Positions 1 through 8,413 of a stretch of 64,000 nt of DNA are shown piece after piece. The DNA comes from Mycobacterium sp. SM1 (GTDB lineage Bacteria > Actinomycetota > Actinomycetes > Mycobacteriales > Mycobacteriaceae): positions 1,860,001 through 1,924,000 of the forward strand of contig NZ_JAFLNH010000001.1 in the NCBI RefSeq assembly GCF_018361265.1, read 5' to 3'. The notes beneath the pieces were generated by a model that saw nothing but the letters and a program-made list of their open reading frames with translations, had not been told where the DNA came from and ran no database searches. Numbering within the stretch: position 1 is the first letter of the stretch; every line of letters begins with the position of its first letter. The translations under genes and the position numbers were made by a program.

Positions 1-83
1 TTCCAGTCGTCGCCGACGCGTCGCCCACGATTCAAGCGACCGCGAATAACATCCAAGAGCAAGGCGAAGCTAGGGCTACGTAG
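1..83 (+). CDS. 3' end of an unidentified gene, cut by the window edge
   Basis: An open frame enters from the left edge, reads about 26 residues ending in QEQGEARAT, and stops with TAG at 81-83. The next gene starts within 15 bp, which would fit an operon. The fragment is too short to assign to a family, and it may simply be an open frame by chance. Confidence 0.3.
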   Translation, partial: PVVADASPTIQATANNIQEQGEARAT

Positions 84-95
84 TTGGGGCTGCAC

Positions 96-530
96 ATGTC
101 AAACAGACTCGCAAATTCGATTGCCGCGGCGGCAAGAACCGCGTCATTGTTGGGGCCGCGCACGATGCGAGCCATCGCACGGGTCAACAAGCGTGTGACC
201 AATCCAATCCTGCAGCGATGGGCCCCACGTCTGCCGTATATGGCCGTCATCGAACACAACGGCCGCAAATCGGGCAAGAGCTACCAAACCCCCGTCATGG
301 CCTTTGTCGAGGACGGCAAACTCTCAGTGGTCTTGGACTACGGCACGGAGTCGGATTGGGTGCGCAACGTCCAAGCCGCTGGATCGGCCGGCGTGTTGCA
401 TCGAGGCAAGCACTATCAGCTGACTGGTCCCAGCGTCATCCCCATTGACTCCGCGGATCTACCCCAGGCCGTTCGAGTCGTCCGCGCTTCTGCGCGCAAC
501 GCCCTACAAGGCACCCTGGCCCCTGGCTGA
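96..530 (+). CDS. Deazaflavin (F420)-dependent nitroreductase-family protein, probably 3'-truncated
   Basis: This 144-residue protein has the pattern of the small mycobacterial DUF385/Ddn-like family, split-barrel proteins that bind F420 and reduce varied substrates. Visible family features are the RLPYMAVIEHNGRKSGKSYQTPV segment pattern (first strand plus the GRKSGK turn), then VLDYGTESDWVRNV and a GKHYQL strand. The ATG at 96 gives the usual N-terminus; a TTG at 84 would add four residues. The C-terminus ends abruptly in GTLAPG, where homologs normally have a further helix. TnpB-derived sequence begins right after the stop, so insertion or deletion probably trimmed the gene. Substrate and activity cannot be inferred. 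Confidence 0.6.
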   Translation: MSNRLANSIAAAARTASLLGPRTMRAIARVNKRVTNPILQRWAPRLPYMAVIEHNGRKSGKSYQTPVMAFVEDGKLSVVLDYGTESDWVRNVQAAGSAGVLHRGKHYQLTGPSVIPIDSADLPQAVRVVRASARNALQGTLAPG

Positions 531-543
531 AGCCGCCAGACAT

Positions 544-897
544 TCGCGCGTCATAACGAAACAGGATCTGATCGATGGTTTCTCTCTGCATGTGCGACAT
601 ACGCGGGCTGAAGGTAAGTCCGGTGAATGCCACGCCTGCGGGCATGTGCAGGACATTGAGTGGGCTCAGCATTGGATCTGTGAGTCCTGTTCGGCGTCGC
701 ACCAGCGGGATGACAACGCCGCGATCAACCTCGCACGCTACGAGGAAACCATTAGCGTCGTCGGCCCAGTCGGGGCCGCCGTCAAGCGTGGAGCCGACCG
801 TAAGACCCGGCTTCGCCGGGCAGGTGGCCGTGAAGCGCGGAAGGGACGCGGCCGCAAGGCTGCCGAACAACCCCGAGACGGGGTGCAAGTCGCGTGA
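544..897 (+). pseudogene. C-terminal remnant of a TnpB (IS200/IS605/IS607-type) protein
   Basis: The frame encodes the TnpB zinc ribbon (CHACG ... CESC) followed by the third RuvC motif region (RDDNAAINLA). It ends in the basic tail typical of mycobacterial TnpB proteins (GPVGAAVKRGADRKTR, QPRDGVQVA). The N-terminal helical domain and the first two RuvC motifs are absent, so no active nuclease can be made. It is the right-hand remnant of an element whose left part was lost next to the truncated nitroreductase gene. Confidence 0.75.
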
Positions 898-1111
898 CCA
901 CTAAAGATCACTCACTTGCAACGGCTTGTCCGTCGGGATTTCGTTCGCGCGCCTGGCCTCGATGTCGGCTTTCAGGGCGGCCACCGCCCAGTGGTATGCC
1001 TAGCGCCGGGCACCGAAATGCCGTGCCAACGGGGCGGGCCCGCTCGGCGGTCGGGTCCAGGGTGAACTTGAATGCCTACCGCTCAGCCTTCGGGAATCCC
1101 GAATTTCGTCA

Positions 1112-1363
1112 TCACGCCGCCCCGTGGTCCCCGCCGTCAGCCGCGGACGCCAGGGCACGTTTAGCACGGTTGGCGGCGGCACGTTTGCCATACAGTCGAG
1201 CACCCATACTGGTGAGGATCTCGCTCATGTCCCCCACCAGGTCGTCATCGACCTCGGCCGAGTCCACCACCAGCTCGCGGGCCGGAGGAGCCAGCGCCGC
1301 CTGCGCATACTCAGAATCGAACCGGCAGAACCGATCCGGATGCTGCGCCACGATGCGCGTCAC
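1112..1363 (-). pseudogene. C-terminal remnant of an IS607-family serine resolvase
   Basis: The minus-strand frame reads HPDRFCRFDSEY, then VVDSAEVDDDLVGDMSEIL and ARLYGKRAAANRAKRAL. This is the characteristic second half of IS607 TnpA resolvases (the region ending the catalytic domain and the E helix). The MerR-like DNA-binding N-terminus and the catalytic serine motif are missing. It lies on the opposite strand to the nearby TnpB remnant, so the two may not derive from one element. Confidence 0.7.
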
Positions 1364-1474
1364 CGCCGGATCGCCAGCAGCGCGAAAAAGCCCTACAGTA
1401 AAACACCAAGCGGCTGTGAAATCCGCGCCCTCGTATCGTGGAGCTGCGGGGTCTATAGAACCCTTGTCACCAGG

Positions 1475-1565
1475 TTAGCTAGCTTAGGCGTCCTCGCCGT
1501 GAATATTGAGTCAAGTATGGCGAACGAGTCGCGAATGCTCAGGCGGCGTGTAGGGCCTGTCGGGT
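1475..1565. repeat. 91-bp repeat, copy 1 (second copy at 39426-39516)
   Basis: This block begins TTAGCTAGCTTAGG and ends CCTGTCGGGT. It recurs in the same orientation at 39426-39516 with one mismatch that I can see. Here it covers the last nine codons of the 538-residue gene and about 64 bp beyond its stop. Sequence outside the two copies is unrelated, so the outer edge at 1475 looks like an element boundary. Confidence 0.85.
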
Positions 1566-3155
1566 GAGTTCGTCGATGGCGGCTTGATATGCGTGGGAGG
1601 CGTTGTGCAGCTTGGATTTTCGCGGTGGGCTGGGGTCGCTGGCCTGGGCGAGTCCGGCGCGCAGCAGGTGGTCGTGGACGCGGGTGAATAAGAATGCGTG
1701 TTGCAGTCCGGTTGCGGTGACGGTGTAGCGGCGGGTGTGGGGGACGCGTTGGATGAGGCCGTGGGCGCGCAGGCGTCGCAGGTCGTAGGTCATCTGGCCG
1801 GCGGTGATGTGTTCGGCGGTCTTGCCGAGCAGGGGCGCGATCAGGGTGCGCAGGTCACGGCTGGTGAAGCCGTGGACCAGGAGCCGGTGGACGAGCAAAA
1901 CCTGCAGCAGGGCGTGTACTCGGATGTCACCGAAACGCAGCCCGGGTATGCGGGTACCGGAGTCGGTGAAGACTGGTGTGGTCAGGTCGGTGAATGTTTT
2001 GGCGCCGCGGATCGGGTCGTGGCTGATGGTTTGGACGCCGAGCAGGCGCCGGTTGGCCGAAAAGCCGAGCTGCCGCAGGTCGGGCAGGCTGGTCAGCCGT
2101 TTGCAGATACCGAAGTCGCGGGGATTGTTGATGGTGGTTTCGGTGCGCAGCGCTTTCCCTTCTTTCTGGTATTGCTTGACTTTGCTGGTCTTGTAGTCCA
2201 CGTGCAGTGACGGGACGACACCGTCGGTGATCACCCGGGTGCGAAACTGGCCCGGGGTCTTGCGTTTGCCGCTGCCCACGATGCGGCGGTTGAAGATCAA
2301 CGAGACATGGTCGGGTCGGCGGATGTCGAGATTGTCGCGGATGACCTGCTCGAAGAAGATCCGGCCCGACACCGGGCGGTCCAGCATTTGGGTCAGCGAG
2401 AATTCGGCCTGCAGAATCGACAATTCGTAGCGGTAGCCGGCGGTGATGTCCTCATCGGTGAATGGGTTGGGCAGGATCCGCAGCCATTTACGTAGCAGCG
2501 CGTCGATCTGGTCGGGGCCAAGACTGTCGCAGATCGCCTGCAGCCGGTCGACGTCGGCGACCGAGGCGAACCCGTTGTCGAGGGCTTCGAATGCGATCCC
2601 CGCCTTGGCGGCCTGGCGTTTAGCCCATTCGTTTCCGTTGATGCACAACTTGGCGGTGTAGGGGAAGTAGGTGCAGAACTTGATGAAGAACGGGCCGAAG
2701 TCCTCATCGACGCAGTAGAAATAGAAGTGGTTGACGAACGCGGTGGATCGCACGAGCCATGCGTAGGAAGAACCGTCGCGGCTGTAGCGGCGCTGAGTAC
2801 GCCAGACCAGTGCCTTCTCCTGGGCCCGGCCCACGAACAGGACCCCTTCCGAATCGGTGAACCAGGCCAGGAACCGCTGGGCCAAATCGTCTTTGCGTTC
2901 CTTGCCGAACGACACCACCTCCAGGCCCCGCGCAGCAACGAAACCGTGGATATCGGCGACGAACGCCTTCGTCATCGGATCCCTCAACGCAGTGGAGGCG
3001 TAGTGGTGGCCCCGGTGGCCGACGAAGAAGCCCTGAACCCCGCCGCCATAGGCCAGCCGTGGCATCCACACGTTCAGATACACCCGGTCGATGGACTCGA
3101 CCTCGAACAGCGTGTGTTCGGACAAGACATCACCGGCACTGCGCGCTACGGTCAT
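1539..3155 (-). CDS. Large conserved protein of unknown function (538 aa)
   Basis: I recognise the overall pattern from many actinobacterial and proteobacterial genomes (LFEVE-D-YLN, FF-GHRGH, YFPYTAKLC-NGNEWAKRQ, ILQAEFSLTQMLDRPV, ETTINN-DFGI). I know no assigned function and see no standard transposase, nuclease or ATPase motif. It has no signal peptide or membrane segment and is rich in aromatic and His/Arg residues. The C-terminal 100 residues (DLRTLIAPLL ... MTYDLRRLRAHGLI ... RYTVTATGLQ) look like a winged-helix domain. The ATG at 3155 gives a plausible N-terminus. It stands alone between IS remnants and an L,D-transpeptidase gene. Its 3' end lies in a 91-bp repeat, which suggests a mobile-element gene. 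Confidence 0.75.
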   Translation of the reverse strand: MTVARSAGDVLSEHTLFEVESIDRVYLNVWMPRLAYGGGVQGFFVGHRGHHYASTALRDPMTKAFVADIHGFVAARGLEVVSFGKERKDDLAQRFLAWFTDSEGVLFVGRAQEKALVWRTQRRYSRDGSSYAWLVRSTAFVNHFYFYCVDEDFGPFFIKFCTYFPYTAKLCINGNEWAKRQAAKAGIAFEALDNGFASVADVDRLQAICDSLGPDQIDALLRKWLRILPNPFTDEDITAGYRYELSILQAEFSLTQMLDRPVSGRIFFEQVIRDNLDIRRPDHVSLIFNRRIVGSGKRKTPGQFRTRVITDGVVPSLHVDYKTSKVKQYQKEGKALRTETTINNPRDFGICKRLTSLPDLRQLGFSANRRLLGVQTISHDPIRGAKTFTDLTTPVFTDSGTRIPGLRFGDIRVHALLQVLLVHRLLVHGFTSRDLRTLIAPLLGKTAEHITAGQMTYDLRRLRAHGLIQRVPHTRRYTVTATGLQHAFLFTRVHDHLLRAGLAQASDPSPPRKSKLHNASHAYQAAIDELTRQALHAA

Positions 3156-3325
3156 GATGGGCTCCGGTTCGGACGGGCGGCCAGCATTGGCCTACCAACC
3201 GCGTTATGCGGTTCATACACCCGATCGACACCAATCGACCAGGGTCTTCATCCCGCCCGGGTCGCAGCCCCCAAAGCGCCACCAGACAACATGCCCGTCG
3301 GGATGGGGCGAAGCCCGGCTAGTCG

Positions 3326-4129
3326 TTATTCCTGCACTATTACCGGATCCCCAATGTTGACCGCGTTGTAGTACCACTCTGCGTCCGAAGGGCTAAGGCT
3401 GATGCAGCCATGACTGATATTTTCAAGCCCGAGTGAATTGACCGCCCATGGAGCCGAATGTACGAAAAGGCCGCGCCTGCTGATACGGACTGCATACTCC
3501 ACCGGGATGCGATAGCCCTCGGGATCATTTACGGGAATACCAACGCTGCTCGAATCCATAATCACCGAGCGCTCCTTGGAGATGACGGTGTAGGTGCCGA
3601 TGGGCGTTGGGTACTGCGGCCTCCCCATTGAGGCCGGCATCACTCCGTTTTCTCCCCAGTGAGGCCGGTGGTGGGGGGCCGGTAGCACAGGCGCCGATCC
3701 CACATCACCTCCGTCAATGCTGACGGTGAAGGTATGATTCGAGATGCTGGCGATACCAACCACGGCGGGACCCGTTTTGAATTCCGTGGACCGGCCGCCG
3801 AGCGAGAGCGCCACCACGCTGTTTGCCGGCCAGAATCGGTCTGGAACCCACTGCACAACGTTGTCGTCGAGCCACTCGAACTTGCCGGTCATCTCGGGTG
3901 CTGATTTAACCTTAAGGGCACGCTCGACCGCACGCCGGTTGGCAATGGCGGCACGGAATGTCACCACTACAGGATGAGCCACACCCACAGCTTGTCCCCA
4001 CGTCGGCAACACCGATGTGATGCCCACGTTATCGGACCGGCCCGCCGCCAGGCTGATACCTGCTGGTCCCACAATCACACTGACGACGATCCCGATCATG
4101 ACAAGCAAGCATCGACGAACTGAGTACAT
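3326..4129 (-). CDS. L,D-transpeptidase (YkuD family), LdtMt1-like
   Basis: This 267-residue secreted enzyme would form 3-3 cross-links in peptidoglycan outside the membrane. Residues 1-29 are a signal peptide (RRCLLVMIGIVVSVIVG, then LAA). Residues about 35-125 form an Ig-like domain, and residues about 126-265 the YkuD catalytic domain. The active site is visible as FVHSAPW (His224) and SHGCISL (His240, Cys242). Length and domain order match single-Ig mycobacterial enzymes such as Rv0116c. The loop PQYPTPIGTYTV is typical of the family. It is monocistronic, with an AT-rich upstream gap. The most common motif is SHGC(I/V)(R/N)L; the Ser after Ile is a mild variant that should not affect catalysis. 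Confidence 0.9.
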   Translation of the reverse strand: MYSVRRCLLVMIGIVVSVIVGPAGISLAAGRSDNVGITSVLPTWGQAVGVAHPVVVTFRAAIANRRAVERALKVKSAPEMTGKFEWLDDNVVQWVPDRFWPANSVVALSLGGRSTEFKTGPAVVGIASISNHTFTVSIDGGDVGSAPVLPAPHHRPHWGENGVMPASMGRPQYPTPIGTYTVISKERSVIMDSSSVGIPVNDPEGYRIPVEYAVRISRRGLFVHSAPWAVNSLGLENISHGCISLSPSDAEWYYNAVNIGDPVIVQE

Positions 4130-4649
4130 GACCCTGCCCTTTTAATTGACAATGTTGCAATAGGGATCGTAAGGGCATTGCTGTGAGTGGAACTGCAAGC
4201 CTACGTGTACAATTCGATCAACGCCTTGTCACGTTTCGGCTACGGCGAGCGACTCCGGCACTGTTCCTCGCATTTGACGAGACCGTTTGGCAACGGCATG
4301 ATGATGCTGGTCCAGCGATGTGGTTAGTATGGCTCGTCGACGTTGCTTTTCACCATATTCCGTGCTGTGCTGACAGCGGGACCACGTTTCACGGCCCTGA
4401 CCACGCTGCAAATCCCTTGATATCTCGGCCGCCAGATTTTATAAAACGCGCTTGAATCGTTGCAGCACAAACGAATTGGATAGGCAACGGGCATGGCCGC
4501 TAGCGTGAGCCGCTTCCTGAGTGAATCTACAACGAGAATCACCTTGTTGGCTTCCCGTCATGCCACGAAAGGTGGTGTGCGCGTCCTGTGTCTCGATCAT
4601 ATTGAGTCCAGCCCGACCTGCGCACCCATATCAGCTGACCAGCCAGCAA
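4130..4649. other. 520-bp stretch without a supported gene
   Basis: Base composition is more AT-rich than the surroundings (for example at 4430-4485). Short open frames exist on both strands, but none shows a family pattern or a good ribosome binding site. It probably holds the promoter of the L,D-transpeptidase gene and decayed DNA next to the ISL3 remnant. Confidence 0.5.
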
Positions 4650-4952
4650 CCAACCCGACTCGAAGCAGTCTTCGCCGACCACAACCATCTCCCCGTCCCG
4701 GCGGGCTGCAGTGTGTATCAGCGCATCGTCGCCGCCTACACCCACCCCGACCGGCGCCGCGGCAAGATGATTATGAGCGCGATCATCGTCTCGCTGCGCC
4801 GCGGCGTATCCACCGCCCTTGAAGAACTGGCCTATCAACACCCCGCGTGCAAGCATTGCGCCGCCACGCCCTCGGTTTAAGAAACCCCACCCACCACTGG
4901 CTCCGCTCACTGCCACAGCGGTGCACTCCACGCACTCGTCAAAGCACTCTGA
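4650..4952 (+). pseudogene. C-terminal fragment of an ISL3-family transposase
   Basis: The frame reads RLEAVFADHNHLPV, then YQRIVAAYTHPDRRRGK and SLRRGVSTALEELA. These are the landmarks of the C-terminal part of mycobacterial ISL3-type transposases. A TAA at 4878-4880 interrupts it. The same frame then continues to a normal family-like end (HSGALHALVKAL, TGA at 4950). The catalytic DDE core and N-terminal zinc finger are missing. It is an inactive relic unrelated in position to the ISL3 copy at 40.9 kb. Confidence 0.6.
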
Positions 4953-5427
4953 ATAACGAAGAGAGCCTGTTAAGGTCGCAGCCGTAAAACGGTACTTGTT
5001 GTTCCCCTCCATCTCTGGGGCGATGCCTGGGAGTTGCTGCTGACGGGTGCCTTTACCGAAGACGTCAACCTCATGAGTGGGCGTGCGACTTAGGTGGACC
5101 GCGGTGCCCTCCGCTCGACATGCTTGACGATGGTGATCTTCTGCTTTCCCAGATTCCTTTGAGGATCAGGTGAGGATTACGCCGGCGTATCGGGTCGCGC
5201 CGTAGCTGTAGATGTAACCCGCCCGGCTAGCCATCCGCCGTAACCTCAAGCGCAGCCAAATCGAACACGACACGTATGGCATCGACGCTTTTGGGCGAAC
5301 TCTTCGAATCCGCGCTGGGAAGCGTGCCGTCGACATCGGCGAGCGGAGCGGTCGGGGAACGGAGCCATTCTCGGGCCTGTTGGCTACACGGAGAGTTGCG
5401 CGAACATGTTTTCGCTTATCAGTATGG
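4953..5427. other. 475-bp stretch without a supported gene
   Basis: No open frame here has a recognisable pattern. A 65-codon frame at 5276-5473 runs into the antisense of the tRNA gene and produces the tail DGNRTRV, a well-known artefact of tRNA-overlapping frames. I see no strong promoter or terminator. Confidence 0.5.
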
Positions 5428-5498
5428 AGCCGATGACGGGAATCGAACCCGCGTTCTCAGCTTGGGAAGCTGATGTTCTGCCATTGAACTACATCGGC
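5428..5498 (-). tRNA. tRNA-Gly (anticodon CCC)
   Basis: On the minus strand the 71-nt cloverleaf has a perfect 7-bp acceptor stem (GCCGATG with CATCGGC) and a D arm containing TAGTTCAATGGCAGA. The anticodon stem is TCAGC/GCTGA around the loop TTCCCAA, giving anticodon CCC. The T arm is GCGGGTTCGATTCCCGT. No CCA is encoded. It reads GGG glycine codons and lies immediately upstream of, and divergent from, dcd. Confidence 0.93.
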
Positions 5499-5581
5499 GC
5501 GGTCGACTCCGAAGATTATCATCCAGCGCCGGCTCGCTCATCTACCTCATGCTGATGCGGGGCAGCGGATACTCTCGTCAG

Positions 5582-6166
5582 GTGCTGCTCTCCGATCACG
5601 ACCTCAGGGCCGAAGTCGCCTCAGGGCGGTTGGGCATCGATCCCTTCGACGATAGCCTGGTGCAGCCGTCGAGCATCGACGTCCGCCTGGACAGCCTCTT
5701 CCGGGTGTTCAACAACACCCGCTATACCCACATCGACCCAGCGCAGCAGCAGGATGAGCTGACTAGCCTGGTGCAACCGGTCGACGGGGAACCCTTCGTG
5801 CTGCATCCCGGAGAGTTCGTTCTCGGGTCGACGCTGGAACTTGTCACATTGCCTGACGACCTCGCGGGACGACTGGAGGGCAAATCGTCGCTCGGGCGGT
5901 TGGGACTGCTGACGCACTCGACCGCTGGTTTTATCGATCCGGGATTTAGCGGCCATATCACGCTCGAGTTCTCCAACGTCGCCAACCTGCCGATCACCCT
6001 CTGGCCGGGCATGAAGATCGGCCAGCTCTGCATCTTGCGGTTGACCAGCCCGGCCGAGCACCCCTACGGAAGCGCGCGAGCCGGGTCGAAGTATCAGGGT
6101 CAACGGGGACCGACACCGTCCCGCTACTACCAGAACTTCATAGGCTTTTCACAGCCAGGCCGGTAG
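5582..6166 (+). CDS. dcd: dCTP deaminase, probably bifunctional (dCTP to dUMP)
   Basis: The enzyme removes the amino group of dCTP. In M. tuberculosis the homolog (Rv0321) also hydrolyses the product to dUMP, the precursor of dTMP. The 194-residue protein is nearly collinear with that protein through [18 protein letters not shown], the nucleotide-binding [17 protein letters not shown], the [17 protein letters not shown] core and the [11 protein letters not shown] tail. I chose GTG 5582 because it gives the family N-terminus. A TACTCT hexamer lies at 5570-5575, six bases upstream, so the mRNA is probably leaderless. The C-terminus is a few residues longer and different ([11 protein letters not shown]). 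It diverges from the tRNA gene. Confidence 0.95.
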   Translation: MLLSDHDLRAEVASGRLGIDPFDDSLVQPSSIDVRLDSLFRVFNNTRYTHIDPAQQQDELTSLVQPVDGEPFVLHPGEFVLGSTLELVTLPDDLAGRLEGKSSLGRLGLLTHSTAGFIDPGFSGHITLEFSNVANLPITLWPGMKIGQLCILRLTSPAEHPYGSARAGSKYQGQRGPTPSRYYQNFIGFSQPGR

Positions 6167-6280
6167 CGGCGCACAGCTACGCGACCCACAATTTAGACTA
6201 TCTATATATACCATACACCGGGACGCGTGATGTTTCCTCCGTGTGAGCCGGGTCGATCCGCGGAGGACTTGGGAGGGGTT

Positions 6281-8062
6281 GTGGACCTCGTTCTTGGGGT
6301 GTCGATGGAACCGGTGACGGTGTGTATGGTACTGGTCGACGGCGGCAACCCCGACGGGGCCCTGGTCAAGGAAGAGAGCCTTGGCCTCGCCTCGGATCGC
6401 GAGCAGGCCAACCTAAGCCGGGCTGACCAGGTGATGTCGGCGATCCTGGGCACCCGTGAAGGCGCCAGCGAGGCCGGCTGCCGACTGCTCGCGACGGGAG
6501 TGAGTTGGGCGGATCCGCAAGAGGCCGCAGCGCTGCGTGCCGCGCTGGCCGCCAGAAAGATCGAAAACGTCATGCTGGTCTCGGCGTTTTTGGCTGCGGC
6601 CGCGCTGGCGCAAAATGCCGGTTCCGCACTGGGTTACACACGCATCGCCATGCTGCTCGTGGAACCGGACAGCGCTACCGTGGCGGTCGTCAACTGTCAT
6701 GACGGCGCGGTCAGCAACGTGCACCGGACAGCCCTCTCCGAGGAGGACGGCCGGGCGATCGTCGAACTCGCCGCAGTGGTCTCGGATATTGAGGCGCTGG
6801 AGCCGCGTCCGGAGGGTCTGTTCGTGGTCGGCTCCGGCGTTGACGTTCCTTCGCTCATGCCCGTATTGGAAGCCGCGACGTGGCTGCCGGTGAGTGCAGC
6901 GGAGGAACCGCAGACCGCGCTGGCCCGCGGTGCGGCGTTGGCGTCGGCGCATGCACCATTGTTTGCTTCATCGACCGCCGCCCTGGCTTATGCCCAGGAT
7001 CCTGGCACCGGTGAAGGGAACCGCTACGTGCCGGCAGGATATTTCCCTGTTTCCGACGTTTCCGCTGGTGGGGAGTCGACGGATGGTGTTCTGGCTTACA
7101 GCGCCGTCTCCGGCGAGGATGCCGACGCCGAGATCCCCGGCATCGACGCGGCCGGCGACGACTGCGTTACAGGGCTCCTGCAGGGGCACAGCCCGGTCCT
7201 GTTGGGTGGTGCCGTATTGGCGGTCATCGCTGTGACCGCGGCGGCGGCGCTGGAGATCGCACTGGGTATCGGTATCCGCCCGACGGTTGCGTTGCGCCCG
7301 ACTCCCGGCCAGGAACTCATCGTTCCCGACGAAGAGGCCCCGGCCTCCGCATCGGTGCCGCCGAGGCGTCCCCCGCAACCGACCAACATGGCGATGAGCC
7401 GGCCGCCCGTGCCCGTCCGCGTGCCCGCACCGCCAGCGCCCTCGCCACCGGCGGCAGTCCCGCTTCCGGCTCCGACGGCACCCCCGGCTCCCGTGCCCGC
7501 AGCTTCGGCGCTAGTGCCGATACCGGTGCCAGCCCCAGCCCAACCTCCTGCTGCCTTGGTCCCCCGAGAGCGGGTGCCACTCCCGGCGACACCACTACGA
7601 TCGCCAGCGCCACCGTCTCCGGTTCAGCTGCGCGAGGCCCAACCCCCCATACGCGCTATGGCCCCGTCCCTACCCGTCTCGATACCGCCGGCCCAGCCGC
7701 CGGCCCCGCTGGTCCGTGTGTCGATACCGCCGGCCCAGCCGCCGGCCGCGAAGCTTCCCGGGCACCTGCCCGCCAATGATCCTCCGGTAAACCGACCGGC
7801 ACCCCGACCGGTGGTGGATCTGCCCGCGCCGGTCCACATCTCGCCACCAGAACCGCCACCAGTGCGCACCACACCGATTCCCGCCGTGCCCGAATTGCCG
7901 CGGATCCTTGCTCCCCGGGTGGCTCCTCGGGTGCAGGCACGGCCGCTGAGCCCCGGGGGCGCCTTCGGCGGGGCTTTTGGCGACCACGGTCCGGGTGCAG
8001 GCCGCGGTTGGGGGTTTGGGAGCCGCGGGTTCGGCGGAGGCGGCTTCGCCGCGCACAGATAA
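6281..8062 (+). CDS. Membrane-anchored protein with actin/Hsp70-like N-domain and Pro-rich tail (DUF7159-type)
   Basis: This 593-residue protein starts at GTG 6281 behind GGGAGG (6271-6276). Residues 1 to about 260 form the cytoplasmic domain with LVLGVSMEPVTVCMVLV and ARKIENVMLVSAFLAAA. A repeated pattern VVGSGVD ... LALARGAALA resembles the nucleotide-fold proteins related to Hsp70. Residues about 315-345 are one membrane helix. The outer part is about 200 residues rich in Pro/Ala/Val with a duplicated VSIPPAQPPA unit, ending in Gly-rich sequence (GFGSRGFGGGGF). I recall M. tuberculosis Rv0312 as similar. A paralog follows directly at 8414. Function is unknown; the extracellular Pro-rich tail suggests cell-wall contact. 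Confidence 0.8.
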   Translation: MDLVLGVSMEPVTVCMVLVDGGNPDGALVKEESLGLASDREQANLSRADQVMSAILGTREGASEAGCRLLATGVSWADPQEAAALRAALAARKIENVMLVSAFLAAAALAQNAGSALGYTRIAMLLVEPDSATVAVVNCHDGAVSNVHRTALSEEDGRAIVELAAVVSDIEALEPRPEGLFVVGSGVDVPSLMPVLEAATWLPVSAAEEPQTALARGAALASAHAPLFASSTAALAYAQDPGTGEGNRYVPAGYFPVSDVSAGGESTDGVLAYSAVSGEDADAEIPGIDAAGDDCVTGLLQGHSPVLLGGAVLAVIAVTAAAALEIALGIGIRPTVALRPTPGQELIVPDEEAPASASVPPRRPPQPTNMAMSRPPVPVRVPAPPAPSPPAAVPLPAPTAPPAPVPAASALVPIPVPAPAQPPAALVPRERVPLPATPLRSPAPPSPVQLREAQPPIRAMAPSLPVSIPPAQPPAPLVRVSIPPAQPPAAKLPGHLPANDPPVNRPAPRPVVDLPAPVHISPPEPPPVRTTPIPAVPELPRILAPRVAPRVQARPLSPGGAFGGAFGDHGPGAGRGWGFGSRGFGGGGFAAHR

Positions 8063-8413
8063 CCCGATCCGCGAAGCGGTATCACACCGGCATCGGGAAG
8101 CTGACTAGGGTCGCTGTGTTGGGAAAATCGGTGTCGGCGTCAACGACCTGTCCGATGAGGGTGTTAGGCACGCCGGCGTGGCCCAACCCGATTCCGGGAG
8201 GCGGTGATCCTCGCCGCTATCAGGGTAAAGTCGGACTAACCGGGAGAACGGGGCCTCGCCTTGCACTCGGGCCTCATGCCTCCGGCTAACCGGGAGGGCA
8301 GTGCCGCGACGTTCACGTGATGATGCTTAGGAGACGGTCCTCTTAGGGGGCGATTCCCGCGGTAAGGTGCCTGGCAGACCGCCGGCGGCGCAGCAAACTA
8401 CCTTGCAGGAGGA
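8063..8413. other. 350-bp gap between the paralogous genes
   Basis: No gene pattern is visible. An 11-bp word, CTAACCGGGAG, occurs twice about 50 bp apart (near 8237 and 8286). An AT-poorer segment leads into AGGAGG at 8407-8412, which serves the downstream gene. A promoter for that gene probably lies here. Confidence 0.5.

Noticed and set aside
894..1478. Plus-strand ORF of 194 codons
   Set aside because: It is antisense to the resolvase remnant and shows no family pattern.
4539..5012. Minus-strand ORF of 157 codons
   Set aside because: It is the antisense of the ISL3 transposase fragment, which has recognisable family sequence.
5276..5473. 65-codon ORF ending DGNRTRVLSLGS
   Set aside because: The tail is the antisense translation of the tRNA-Gly gene, a familiar annotation artefact.
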